Positions 22,256-33,200 of a stretch of DNA of 64,000 bases are shown piece by piece. Source of the DNA: Cocos nucifera (Eukaryota; Streptophyta; Magnoliopsida; Arecales; Arecaceae). Under the pieces are notes generated by a model. It was not told the origin of the DNA. It worked only from the letters and a program-made list of their open reading frames with translations, and searched no databases. Made by a program: the position numbers and the translations under genes. The stretch is taken from contig QRFJ01006390.1 in NCBI GenBank assembly GCA_006176705.1, positions 310,001 to 374,000 on the forward strand. The letters are read 5' to 3'. How positions within the stretch are numbered: the first letter of the stretch is position 1; every line of letters starts with the position of its first letter.

Positions 22256-23763
22256 TGCCCAATGATAGCAACTCAAGAGGATGGGTGAATTGGGTTCTTT
22301 TAAAATCTTATCCAAATTAAGCTTTAATGCAAATATGTATTTCTAATTAAAACAACTTGAATTTTTATGGTGAATATATAAAGTATAATAGCAAAATTAA
22401 AAGCAACGAGATAAAGTAAATATGTAGCGTAAATAAAGAAAGCAAGAAAAGCAAAATCATAATGCAAACATACAAGATTTATAGTGGTTCAGAGCAACCC
22501 GCTTCTACATCCACTTTTCAAGCTATCCCCTTAAAAATTTTACTATAATTCTTAGATTATAGTATGTTTGTTTTGATCCGGGATTACAAACAAACCTAGT
22601 TGATTTTGCGGGGCTCACCAACTACAACCTTATATCGATAGTTTTTCGGATTTACTATCAACCCAGTTGGTTTTAAATAAGGAGCACCAATCATAATCTT
22701 TATACCATCCAATTATCAGCTTGGATTAGCCTACACTCTAAGTTTCTTTCTTTCAAAAAAACTTATAAAAAAATAAAAATACAAGATAAAAAATTTAGCA
22801 TAAGAACAAAAGAGAAAAAGAAATTCTTTATGAAGCTTGAAAGAGATGCTGAAAGATGGCTCTTGAAGCTTTGTATTCTCTTCTTTGAAAGCTAAGAAGA
22901 AGCTTGAATGAATGAGGATGATCATACTTGGAAGCTCTTTGAATTTGATGCACAAGATCCTCTTTTTTCTTTTTTTCTTTAGATATTCAATGAATCTTAT
23001 AATTTGAATAATTTTTATTTTTTAATCTTTTTTTTTTTGATTCTCCATTTTTAAATATTCTTCATAATAGCTGAAGAAAGAGTTTGGATCATTGGAGGGC
23101 TTGAACTAGCCATTTGGAATGAAAAGGATCTATTGAAAAGTGCAAAAAACTAGCTGTTGCAGCCTATCCCCACATTGGGGTCAACATCTTTTCTATAGAA
23201 ATTGATATTTTTTGATTTGGGGTCCACATCTTGTGCTCAAGTGTCAGCACTTAAACTGCACTAAAAAATTCAGCTTCTGTTTTCTATTGTTATATAACAG
23301 ATGTCGACCCATAGGTCGATCCTTTTACTAGGGATCGACCTATGGGTCAATCCTTTTATTGGCCATACAAAAACAATATGCCAAAGCATGTCAAGCTATC
23401 CATTTCAAAAGGAGATGACCTAGGGGTCATCCCTAGGGTTGATCCTTTTGTAAAAATTTGATTTTCATCCAAATTTGACATCCAAAAAAATATGAAATTA
23501 CCTCCAAAAAATTAAAAAATTTTTCTAATTGCTCTTGAGGCTTTCGAAACATATTTTCTTCTAACTTAGTAAAATTATGATTTTGTCCTTCTTCAAGGAT
23601 CTTTATCAATTCAACTTTTTTAAAGTTTTTGTGTGGATCTTTTCTTGGATTAATTTTTTCAATTTGAACACCTGAAAAGACCTACATCCACTTTTGAAAT
23701 ACATGGTTGAATACTTAAACACTCAAAATTTGGCGATCATCAAAATCAATCATGAGGTCAACA
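22256..23763 (-). repeat. 5' LTR of the copia element (right copy)
   Basis: Direct repeat of 9437-10904 with TG...CA ends on the minus strand. Beside it are the primer-binding site and the gag start. Confidence 0.9.
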
Positions 23764-26700
23764 CCTTCTAATTTCTCATGGTGGAATATCACTTAGAGGT
23801 GGCACATAAAAAAAGAGGAATTTTATAGATGTCAAACACCTATTTAGACAAGATAGGATAAGACAAGGGTTTTAGCTTAGATTCAAACTCTTTTGAACCT
23901 AAACTTTATCCAACCAATCCTTATTCCTATTCATTTGGAAGGAGGCCAAAATAATGCTCTTGGCATGGAGAATGACCAAGAGAAAAAAATCATTTTGTCA
24001 CATAAAATGAGAGTCCTTCTCAAGGTAGTCAACTAAGATGGATAAGGATAAGATGGTGTTCTATTTCAAAACTCTTTTGAACTTAATCTAAACCAATATA
24101 ATCCTTATCCATCTAGGGCAATAAGGTGGACATCTAAAGGTGATTATCTCATGCACAAAACTTATTTTGTGCATTGAGAAATGGACATTGAGAGAATACA
24201 TGGTGCAGGGGAGAAGTCCAACTTTTTTGGACTCTAGGTTTCAATCATTTGGTTTCAACTAAATCCTATTTAATTAAAGCCAAATAGATAAGACTAAACC
24301 TAATCTAATTAGGCTTGAGACCAACTAAGTTAAATCCTAATCAAATTAGAAATTGATCGAATTCAAGTGCTGATCAAATTAGTAATCAATTTTTCTTAGC
24401 GATTAGGTCATCTCATAACTTAATCGGGTCAAACCAAATTAAATCCAATTTAATTAGATTTGATCCAAATTTTATTGCTTAATCAAATTAAGTTAATTAA
24501 CAATCTTATTACTAATTAATCTTTAATTAATGATATAATTTTAATCAAGTGGGTCTTCTAATCATAGAGTCCCAATCTAGTGAAACTCTTGATCATAGAG
24601 TCCTAATCCAGTGGGACTCATGGTCATAGAGTTTCAGCCTAGTGAGACTCTTGATCATAGAATTTCAGTTCAGTAAAACTCATGATCAGCCACATAATTA
24701 GATGGTACTTTTTTTGAATGTTGCCCCATAAGTTTGAATCTAAATCGATAGCATAGGAATAAATTTCTATACCAATTGAAGTGACCATCTAGCAATGATA
24801 CTCGACATCTAGATAGACCGAATGTATACGAAGCAACATTCAAAATCTACTAAAATATGGTTACCATATAATTCACTCCTTTGACCACTGTATTTAGGAT
24901 GACTCAGAGTTAAACTATCAACCCTTATCAATATATCCATAATGTGTCTCAACCTAATCAATCATGTGACTTCTCATAAGGGCTACCTCTGGCCAAGACT
25001 TTGTTAAATTGAAACACAATGTAGCACATCTCCTAAAATAAAAAGTGGTCAATCTCATTTTGAATCACACACCGACTTCACAGGTACTTAAATATGCTAA
25101 AAAATCTTTTATCATTGAATTAGAAATTCAGATAGTCTGACATCAAATTACAATGAGTTGTTTGCAAATCACCATGGTGATCTCAGGTTGGAAGGGCATC
25201 TATACTCATATCCCTTCGGAGCAAGTTTTGATAGCAAAATATTTTGGAGTTAGTCATGTTCAGTGAAATGTACTCCTATATTTTACTTGTATCTTATATT
25301 AGTATCTCCACACTCCTTGGTTAAAAAGACGACCAACGTATATGTCACACAAGGACATATACTTGATATAGTTATCATCCTAGTAATAGCATATCATTTG
25401 ATCATGAATAAGTTTAAGGACTAAATAATAAATTTTTTTTATCAATTTAAAATAGTCCTAAGGACTTCATCAAAACACAGGAGTTCGTTAGAAGATGTAT
25501 ATAATTTATAATAAAAAAGCCAAATAATATTTTATTAATAATTAATCCATATACATACATATAAATAAGTATTGAGAAAAATACCTCAAAATTCGATTCA
25601 TAATAAATCTAGAAAGAGATCCAAGACGATGAATGAAATTCAACGAGATCAAGAACAGTCCAAACAGAGTCCACACAGAGAAGATATGCACGAAAGAGCA
25701 CCGAAACAAGTGGCATAGCCCATGGGCCACCGGAGGGGCCCATGAGCTGGCGTAGGTTGGTGGTGGCATGGGCCCGGCCCAGCAGCATGTGGTAGTGCTG
25801 GGCTAGCCCAGGCATGCAAGCATGCATAGGCACCTCAGCCCAGATGTGTGCGGGCTGACCACGCGCATGCGGACTGCACGGGCCTACCGCGGGCGACCTG
25901 TTTCCACGTGGTCCATGCATGATCGATAAATTGGGAGCCATTTCTCTCCCATTTCACACGATCACGATGGACCAGTGGTCGTTTCTCCATGGTTTTGCAT
26001 GATTTACAAGATTTTTGGTGGACTACATTGCAATTCGATGGCTCAAAAGTGAGCCAGTCATGATCGGATGGTCAAAAAGAAATTCAAGCATGATCAAGCT
26101 TGATCTGGGGCAGTTTTGCACGATCGAACTGTTGTAGTTCGAGCCGATCATGATCGAACGGTCTAGAGGTATTTCGAGTTTGATTAGGGATTGGATTTCC
26201 TACTGAAACACTATTTTGATGATTCTAGAGTCTATATAACTTCGATCGATAAACCATTTATTGTATTAGAGAGTTGGTGATATTCTAAAGGTGCTGAAAA
26301 GCTTTTTGAGAGATTTTAGAGAGCTTTTATGAGGTTTTAGGCTTCTTAATAAGAGACTCTTGTATAAGGATTGAAAGGTAAGTTTCTCTCATATTTGTTT
26401 ATTTTTATCTCTCTCATAGTGAAGTTTGCATACTCCGTGGAGATAGGCTTGAGGCCAAATCCATGTATATTTTATTATATTTATTTTATGATTTTTCTTC
26501 TTCTTTTCTTGCATGGCATCAATATTTATCCTTTTTTAATGCTGTTGTGATCTTGGACAGATGATTTATATTTTGCAATTGAGAGATCTATCCCAACAAT
26601 AAGCTCAATCATCAATAGACCGATGATTGACTTTGGAACAATTTTCAATAGATATTACTATAATATTTTCAACATATATAAGCAAAAATAATAAACTAAT

Positions 26701-26929
26701 ATTTTAAAACAACATGTCATTCATTTATCATAATATATGAATTAATTTTGATTTGTTTGGGTCTTCAAAAGAGATAAAATATATGACACCATAGAAGAGT
26801 CAAGATCTTGAACAATAGATGCAATAGGCCCTTAAACAAAATTAAAAAATTAGTAGCTATAAACACATTAAATTTAACAAAAAAATATTATATAGAATAT
26901 AACAAATTATCCTTTTTCTTATATCTTAA
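23764..26929. other. Unclassified repeat-like DNA
   Basis: No supported gene. It continues the sequence left of 9437 once the copia element is removed. It contains a 31-bp tandem repeat (24560-24687), a GC-rich patch at 25670-25940 and repeated CATGATCGGATGGTC-type words at 26000-26170. At 26226-26240 a TCTATATAAC box is followed by sequence resembling a LTR leader (about 26270-26600). It may be a large decayed LTR or non-autonomous element, but neither end could be fixed. Confidence 0.35.
24560..24687 (+). repeat. 31-bp tandem repeat, four copies
   Basis: The unit is approximately GATCATAGAGTCCCAATCTA plus GTGAGACTCTT. The phrase ATCATAGA(G/A) recurs about every 31 bp. Copies differ by a few substitutions. 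Confidence 0.7.
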
Positions 26930-28300
26930 CCAATCTTGAAGATAAATCATAACTTCAATAATATTAGGATCTAATGAACTTTAGAGTACATCTATTACTT
27001 GTTTTCCTATGCTAAATATTGATTCTAGTACTGCCATAGATAGTGAAATTGTCAAAATATCTCGTACAATCCAAACTGAGATAGGATACATTGGACCGTT
27101 AGATTTTTACCAACCTAAAATATCAAAGATATCACCTTCAACCTTTGGCCATAAAGGTTCCTCTCTATATATATCCAAATCTATTTTAACTTATTGCTAC
27201 TATATATTTTTCTTCATAAATTGTATAAACCTTCTTTTTCTTCCTTTTATTTTATCAAAGTCATTAAAAATGTATCTATTATCTCTTGATGAACCAATAT
27301 TATAAGTAAGTACAATCGAAAAAGAAGAAAATTTTCTTTTATACTCATTATAAAGCTTTTGAATGATATTATAAATATCGTTGATCTTTTTTTCTCCATT
27401 CAAAGGATAAATCTATAAGTAATAAAATTCCACCATCTTCATTTTATAGAGAGGATCTAAGAATGAACCCATCTTAGCACAAGATTATATCGCTACCAAT
27501 ATTTATCAAATCTCTCCTTTATAGATAATGTCATACAGAGAAAAAATTGATCCTTAGGACTTGTGCACCATTCATGTAATTGGATTTCATAAATTCTTAA
27601 AAAAGAGATTTGCAGTCTGGATTTTCATTGATCATTTATTAGATACATATCAGATATACAAGGATTAGAATACTATAATCCTTTGAAGGCCTCTTTATAA
27701 TAACAAGCATTTCTAAGCATCATATATGTAGAGTTCTACCATGTAAGGACATCAAGTGTGTGTCTCTAAGTTATATCCTTTAGCCCCTTTCTCAAACTTC
27801 TTTAACTATAGTGGAGAGTTTCAAACGATCTTCATCATTTTCTAGATATTTTCAATTATTATATATTTTTTTAAATCTATCTTGTATAATTAAATCAATA
27901 ATATGTGTAGGACATCTTATATGAAAGAATTAGCCATTACATATAAGAATTCTTTAAAGCTTTTCCACAATCTCTCTCATACAAACATTATTAGCCCAAT
28001 CATCATCTAAGATTAATATAAATAACTTACGAACAATATTCCAATCAATCATAGATGGAAGTAGATGGTAGACTTTATGATCAGAAAGGAACCATAAATG
28101 CCATTCATTCTTGTTGCTAATTACTTCTTAAGAATTTAGTTTATATAATATAATGGAAAACTATACATCAATGTCTTGTATTTAGTTTTTGCTTCTTTGC
28201 AATTATGGCAGTCCGGATTGCATCTCTAGGTTTAATGAAGAGGAACTAAAATATGTCTTCAAATACATGAAAGTTATGGTCTAGTTAGAAAATTTAAACT
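26930..28300 (-). pseudogene. Decayed hAT transposase
   Basis: Read from high to low coordinates, the minus strand gives ordered hAT motifs in shifting frames. A segment with LILDDDWANNVCM resembles the TLDNASAN catalytic region. An FFHIRCPTHIIDLIIQD segment follows, then LDVLTWWNSTYMMLRNA, then FDKYW. Near 27090-27200 is the C-terminal dimerisation signature (LDIYREEPLWPK, ILGW, YPISVWIVRDILTISLS). It ends with SLDPNIIEVMIYLQDWLR around 26935-26975. Stops and frameshifts throughout make it clearly dead. hAT transposases act in the nucleus on terminal inverted repeats. No terminal repeats were found around this copy. Confidence 0.75.
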
Positions 28301-29334
28301 ATCATAATAATGTGTGTTGATATAATGCGTCTCACTTCTACTGTATTGGCCTATTTTGATTCTATGGCTTGGAGACTTGATTCCTTTTTTATTTTCAGAA
28401 TACAATATGAGAAGATGCAAGACATTTAATGTTCTACAAAAAATTATTTTTTTTGAAGATGGAGGAGGCTGGCAAAGCTATCACTTGGCCTTTATTAACT
28501 TAAGCTTATGCAATTGACTTAAGCTTTTTCCTTAGAAATTTGGAACTTATTTTGATACAAGCACAATACCTCATCGTATGATGCCTTTTGAGGTTGTGTT
28601 CCATAAGTAATGAATTTCCAGGGAACTTGGAAATTTCTTTGTTCAAATGTAACATCCTTTTACATTATTCTATCAGGTTTAACTTTATTTTTCTTAATTG
28701 ATTTTTCCTCTTTTCCTTGGTTTTTCATTTTATGTTCTAAAAAAATACTTTTTATGAAGATTAAGGAGGTTGGCAAAGTAGCTAAGATGAAGAGGTGAAG
28801 GTATTACAAAAAGAGCACGAAAATCGAGAGACTGAGGATGGTGATGTAGCAGATATGAGAGAAACAACTTTGCTTTTTAGCCTGAGACAACTAGAAACCT
28901 TAGCAACCATTAGCCCACATTTAATCATACTTGAAACATATTGTTGATTGGATGTATATTTATATAACCATAACTTTTTTTTTTTTTTTGAGTAATATAA
29001 CCATAATTATAACAAATAGGATAAAGGAAAATATTTGAAGAATAGATTAGATTCACCATCTCCTACCTAGATTTAGAAGTAGATGGAACCAATTGATGCC
29101 ACCGACTGCTCCCCCTATCGCTTATGGTTGCTTGTCACCAAAGTTGATAGGATTAATGGTGCCTACAAGAAATCTCACGGCCATCACCAGTTGCAATCTT
29201 TGGACGAAAAAAGGGATGAAACGAAGAGGAAAGACTAAAAAGGGATGAAAAAGAAATGGGACCGTCAAAACCCTATCTGTTCAAAGAGGAAAAAGGGCAA
29301 TCGAAGAGGAGTTCAAAAGAAAGTAGAAAACTAA
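28301..29334. other. No supported gene
   Basis: AT-rich. Two related phrases, GGAGGCTGGCAAAGC near 28465 and GGAGGTTGGCAAAG near 28766, hint at a decayed duplication. It may hold the unrecognisable 5' part of the hAT remnant to its left. Confidence 0.3.
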
Positions 29335-29599
29335 TAGGGCTGAAAGTGTGTTGAATCAGCTTATACCTGATTGCATCTAGGTTAGAGATTTGGTCCAATT
29401 GGATTAAGGTTAATAAGATATCTGGATCCAAATCCGAGAAAAGGACATGCATCCAAATCCGTATCCATACCCATCGAGATATTTTTGAACCAATTGTAAT
29501 ATGGATCCGATCGGATCAAAAAAATAATATCCAAATCCGATCTGAATCGGATATAGAAACTAATACAATCGAATATAATCCAATCTGCTTTCAGCCCTA
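29335..29599. mobile_element. Small hAT-like MITE (265 bp)
   Basis: The ends are inverted repeats: TAGGGCTGAAAG (29335-29346) and CTTTCAGCCCTA (29588-29599). The interior repeats GGATCCAAATCC / ATCCGATCGGATC-type words. No clear target duplication. The arrangement suits a hAT MITE. Confidence 0.65.
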
Positions 29600-30227
29600 G
29601 TAGCACCTTCACCTTCAGGGCATTTCTGAAACTAGGAAATATGAAAGGTCAATTCATAAGTCATGTTAGGAGGCTAAATCTGAAACAAAACCTAGAATAC
29701 TGGTGGACTTTGCGTCAAACAATTTCCTAACATTCTCATGGTAAGAGAAGGTTGTTTCAAACATGCACAGCTTATTGATTAGTTTGTAACCAAAGACCAT
29801 GTGAAAAATTGAATTTTTCCATAGAACTTTTCCTCTGGATTTCCTTCCAGATTAATGAATTAACCAGATCATCGCAGTTAGACTGAGCCACATATTTGCT
29901 TCCTTGCCCTTGCTTCTCACTGTTTCTTGCGCACTTCAAGAACAAATTTTACATTCCATTAACAAATGAACAAATAAATATGGACATTTCAAATAATAGT
30001 ATATTAAATATATAGTCCTTGTCATTCTGGGACCAACTTCCAACTACGGTCATGATACTTTATACCCTCGAACAAATTTTATACCTAGGTTTTACATGGA
30101 CTACAGAAACAGGATGAAGTCTAGCTGGAAGCAGTTCTTTCCTCTGGCACTAGTTGGTCAAGTACTTCATGTCGGCACAAACATTACTTTAGCTATATAT
30201 CATTTTCTTGTTGGATAATGGCGTGAT
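29600..30227 (-). other. Probable 3' UTR and downstream flank of the host gene
   Basis: No reading frame of note. It lies just downstream of the stop at 30228. I could not single out a poly(A) signal. Confidence 0.4.
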
Positions 30228-30248
30228 CTAACTTGACAGCTTCCCTGA
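30228..30248 (-). CDS. Host gene last coding exon
   Basis: Acceptor CATGATTCAG, then SGKLSS and TAG at 30228-30230. The 85-bp intron before it is short but normal for plants. A rival acceptor frame reading EAVKLDHAIIQ is open longer but does not match the upstream phase. Confidence 0.6.
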   Translation of the reverse strand, partial: SGKLSS

Positions 30249-33200
30249 CTGAATCATGCAAGAAATATTGTAAGAAAATTAAATTGATAACATAGACCAA
30301 AGCAATATAAAATCACAAAAAATTGAAACGAACCAGCATTTCATGGTCCCCCATGATCTCTTCAATCACATCTCCAAGTAGTTTATCTGCACTATTAGGT
30401 ACAAGTGCTGCAAATACAGTTGGTTTTAGTCCTGCATAGAAATAACATCATGTGTGGCATGAAGTTCATAGAATTGAACTGATATAAAACAGCAAGAAGT
30501 AACGTAGATAATGTATTGCAAAAATATCAAGCATGCTCAATATAATAGAAGAATGCTTGCTGGTGCAGCTCTAGATTTGCTGAAAGACTCATTGGACATT
30601 CTTATCCAATACTAGTGGAAAATCCTTCTTGCCCGAGCATGTTTGGGTCTCTATGAATTAAACACCTGCTTCTTGTTTATGCATTGAGACATATTCAACC
30701 TCTACTTATTATTTTATGTTCTCTCTCAATGCATCTTTACAAATAGAATAGGGATGTGACCATGGTATTCCGTACCGGTCCGAACCGGCCCGTACCCCCT
30801 ATACCGTACCATACCGGCGGAAAACCAGAACGATTCAAGTCGGTTTTTCGAAAATGGCTTGAATCGGACCGAACCAGTTGGTACGGTATGGTATGGGCCA
30901 GTACCAGATGGTTTGGTCCAGTATGGGACGGTACGGTACCGGTATGGAGATGGTACGGCATTGGTATGGACTTTTTTTGTTTTTATGGCTATTGGATGGG
31001 ATTTTTTTTATTTTTTATTGGCGGTATAAGATGGTACGGTATGGTATGATACCGTATCGGCCGACTATCGGCATAGGTTCTAGTATCAAGTCCGTAAACC
31101 TTGGATGTAATAAAGCTAAGCTTGAGCAAGCAAAACCGTGGTCAAGCTCTCTCAATTATAATTGAGCTTCGCTTCAAGTGCTCAATTAATTTCAAGTTGA
31201 ACTTGATTTGGTCTTCCCAAGCTCTTACAAATAAGATTTCAGCTAATCTCAGTCTATCTAAACCTAATGGATGAAATCTTTACTAGCTGATAGATCATGG
31301 ATGGCCATGCCAGTACTAGGACTTGTATTGGTTGCCTGGCAGTACAATACAATATGGTACTACGCCATGTTGATCTACAATGCATCGATAAAGGGAAAGG
31401 TTGAGAGGGAGGGGAGAAAAAGGAGAGAGAGGGAGGGGGGAGAGAGAGAGAGAGAGGAAGGGCTAGAAGCCCTCGAAACAGGAAAAAAAAGGGCCTTGGC
31501 CTCTATCATTCAAAATAGGGGAACTGAGAGCTTCCGACCCTCTGCCCACCGCCTCCTTCTCTCTCCCTCCCTTCCCTCTTGATTGGGGAATAATTTGCAT
31601 ACATTTTGTGGTTATAAGTACTTGATTTTAAGTTGAGTTCTATGTTTAGTAGTTATTTTGTTTAGTATTTTAGGTTTTATTTTACATTTACTTAATTTTT
31701 GAACCTGCTTTATGTTTTGTAGGTATTAAGGTTTCTATTCGGGTTGAATATGTGCCAAAAAATAAAAAAAGAAAAGAAAGAAAGAATAAGTTGGGCTAAG
31801 AGAGATTCAAATTCGGACTCATCGGAAAGCTAAGACACAGACCTACAAAGTTTATGAAGGGCCCAAGACTTAATTCTGTCGTTTTAAAGCTCAAAGCTAG
31901 CTCTAAAGTTGCAACAGAAAATCTGTCAAAATTTAAAAAGCCTTGGTTTGAAGGGGATTTGGTAAAAGAAAGTGGATTTTGGCATTAAAAAGGCGGGGCC
32001 CGCAATGCAATTAAAGTGGAGAGAAAAGGTAGCTCGGGATTCTTTAACATGGTGCATGGGCTTGAGTGGTCCATGGTGGACCACGGTGGAAATAAAGCGA
32101 TGCATAGAGTTGACGAGCAAGTGGCTTGGGCGTGTGGCTTTGTACGAGGATGCATGGAGTTTTGTGGGTGTTGGTGTGCTGCTGTTTGGATGCGCAGAAG
32201 AAGCGAAAGCAAGTCCTGGCGTGGAAGCTGTGCTCGTGAGTTGGATGTCTAGGTGCAGACGCGTGAAAGAACGCGGAAAGAGGATTTCGAGTGGAACATG
32301 GAGAATAAAAAAGGAAAAACAATTGGGCTTTGCAAGACCACGCGATGAAGACGCGGCAAAGACACGAAATCGGGCTTAAAAAAAAGAAGAAGAAGGCTTG
32401 CAAAAAAAAAAAAGGAGACAGGAAGTCGGAGAGATGATAAACCGAGCGGAAGGGAGCCAAGATTTGATCTTCAAGCCTTCTCCATTACAATAGTTCTTTC
32501 TTTTTCATCTATGCTTTAGTTTGCCGAATTCTTGTTGGTTAAGAATGAATCTTTTTTGGTTTTATTCAATGATCATTGTGTGTGATTTTCTGTCAATGTG
32601 TAGCTAGACTTTTTTCTCTAGAACTTAGATGTAGTCCTTGATTTTTCTGTGATCACTTGATGCAATTGATTGGATATTCTTGTTGGTGTAATTTGATGTT
32701 TTTGGATTTAATTCATGTAATTAACTGGCCACCAATTGCATGTTTAAGATGTTACACAATGGATTGAAAGAGGAAGTGTAATGTTAGTTGGTAAAAACAT
32801 CAAACCTTGGCAATGTTACTTAGAAATAAGGACATCCCATTGTGACTTTTGTCGAAGACATCCAAAGAGCTTAATGAACTCGTATTAAAATTAAAGATCA
32901 CAAAAGTAGGCTTAGGGTTAATACGAGTATAGTGTTGAGTCTTGAAAAAGATCATCACGTTAAAATTAAAAAAAAAAGGGAGTCTAGTCATTACTATTAG
33001 CAAGAATGAAACCAATCAATTATGTTTAAAACGATCACAAGAAATCAAGTGACGAAATCTAAGTTCTAGGAACCCATCATTTATTTTTAACTTGAACCTT
33101 CGTAATCTACATCTGATTTAGTCGTAGGTGTTACAAACATTATTCAATTAAATTTAATTTCAGATTTAATCAATTGAACTTGGCTTGTCTAGATAATATA

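Larger units (their letters stand above)
9437..23763 (-). mobile_element. SIRE-like Ty1/copia retrotransposon, pol-less, with a nested insertion (14.3 kb)
   Basis: Two long direct repeats, 9437-10904 and 22256-23763, bound the element and read TG...CA on the minus strand (start TGTTGACC, end TTGGGCA). Next to the right-hand LTR is a primer-binding site complementary to initiator Met tRNA. Next to the left-hand LTR is a polypurine tract. Both fix the orientation as minus. Between them are a gag with a CCHC knuckle, then about 4.1 kb of AT-rich non-coding DNA and no protease, integrase or RT. CCTTCTA flanks both ends (9429-9435 and 23764-23770), although the left copy is one base away from the TG...CA boundary. 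Without the nested element it is about 8.4 kb. Confidence 0.85.

Noticed and set aside
25542..25941. Overlapping minus-strand open frames of 75 and 110 codons
   Set aside because: They sit in a GC-rich patch of a repeat-like region, start and end arbitrarily, and show no recognisable domain.
30228..30248. Alternative last exon reading EAVKLDHAIIQQEN
   Set aside because: It is open longer but needs a phase that the upstream donor (phase 0 after ATGCTG) does not supply. The SGKLSS reading fits.
31926..32460. Several overlapping open frames of 64-138 codons on both strands
   Set aside because: They lie within the Athila 5' LTR and recur at 46456-46980 in the 3' LTR. No family resemblance.
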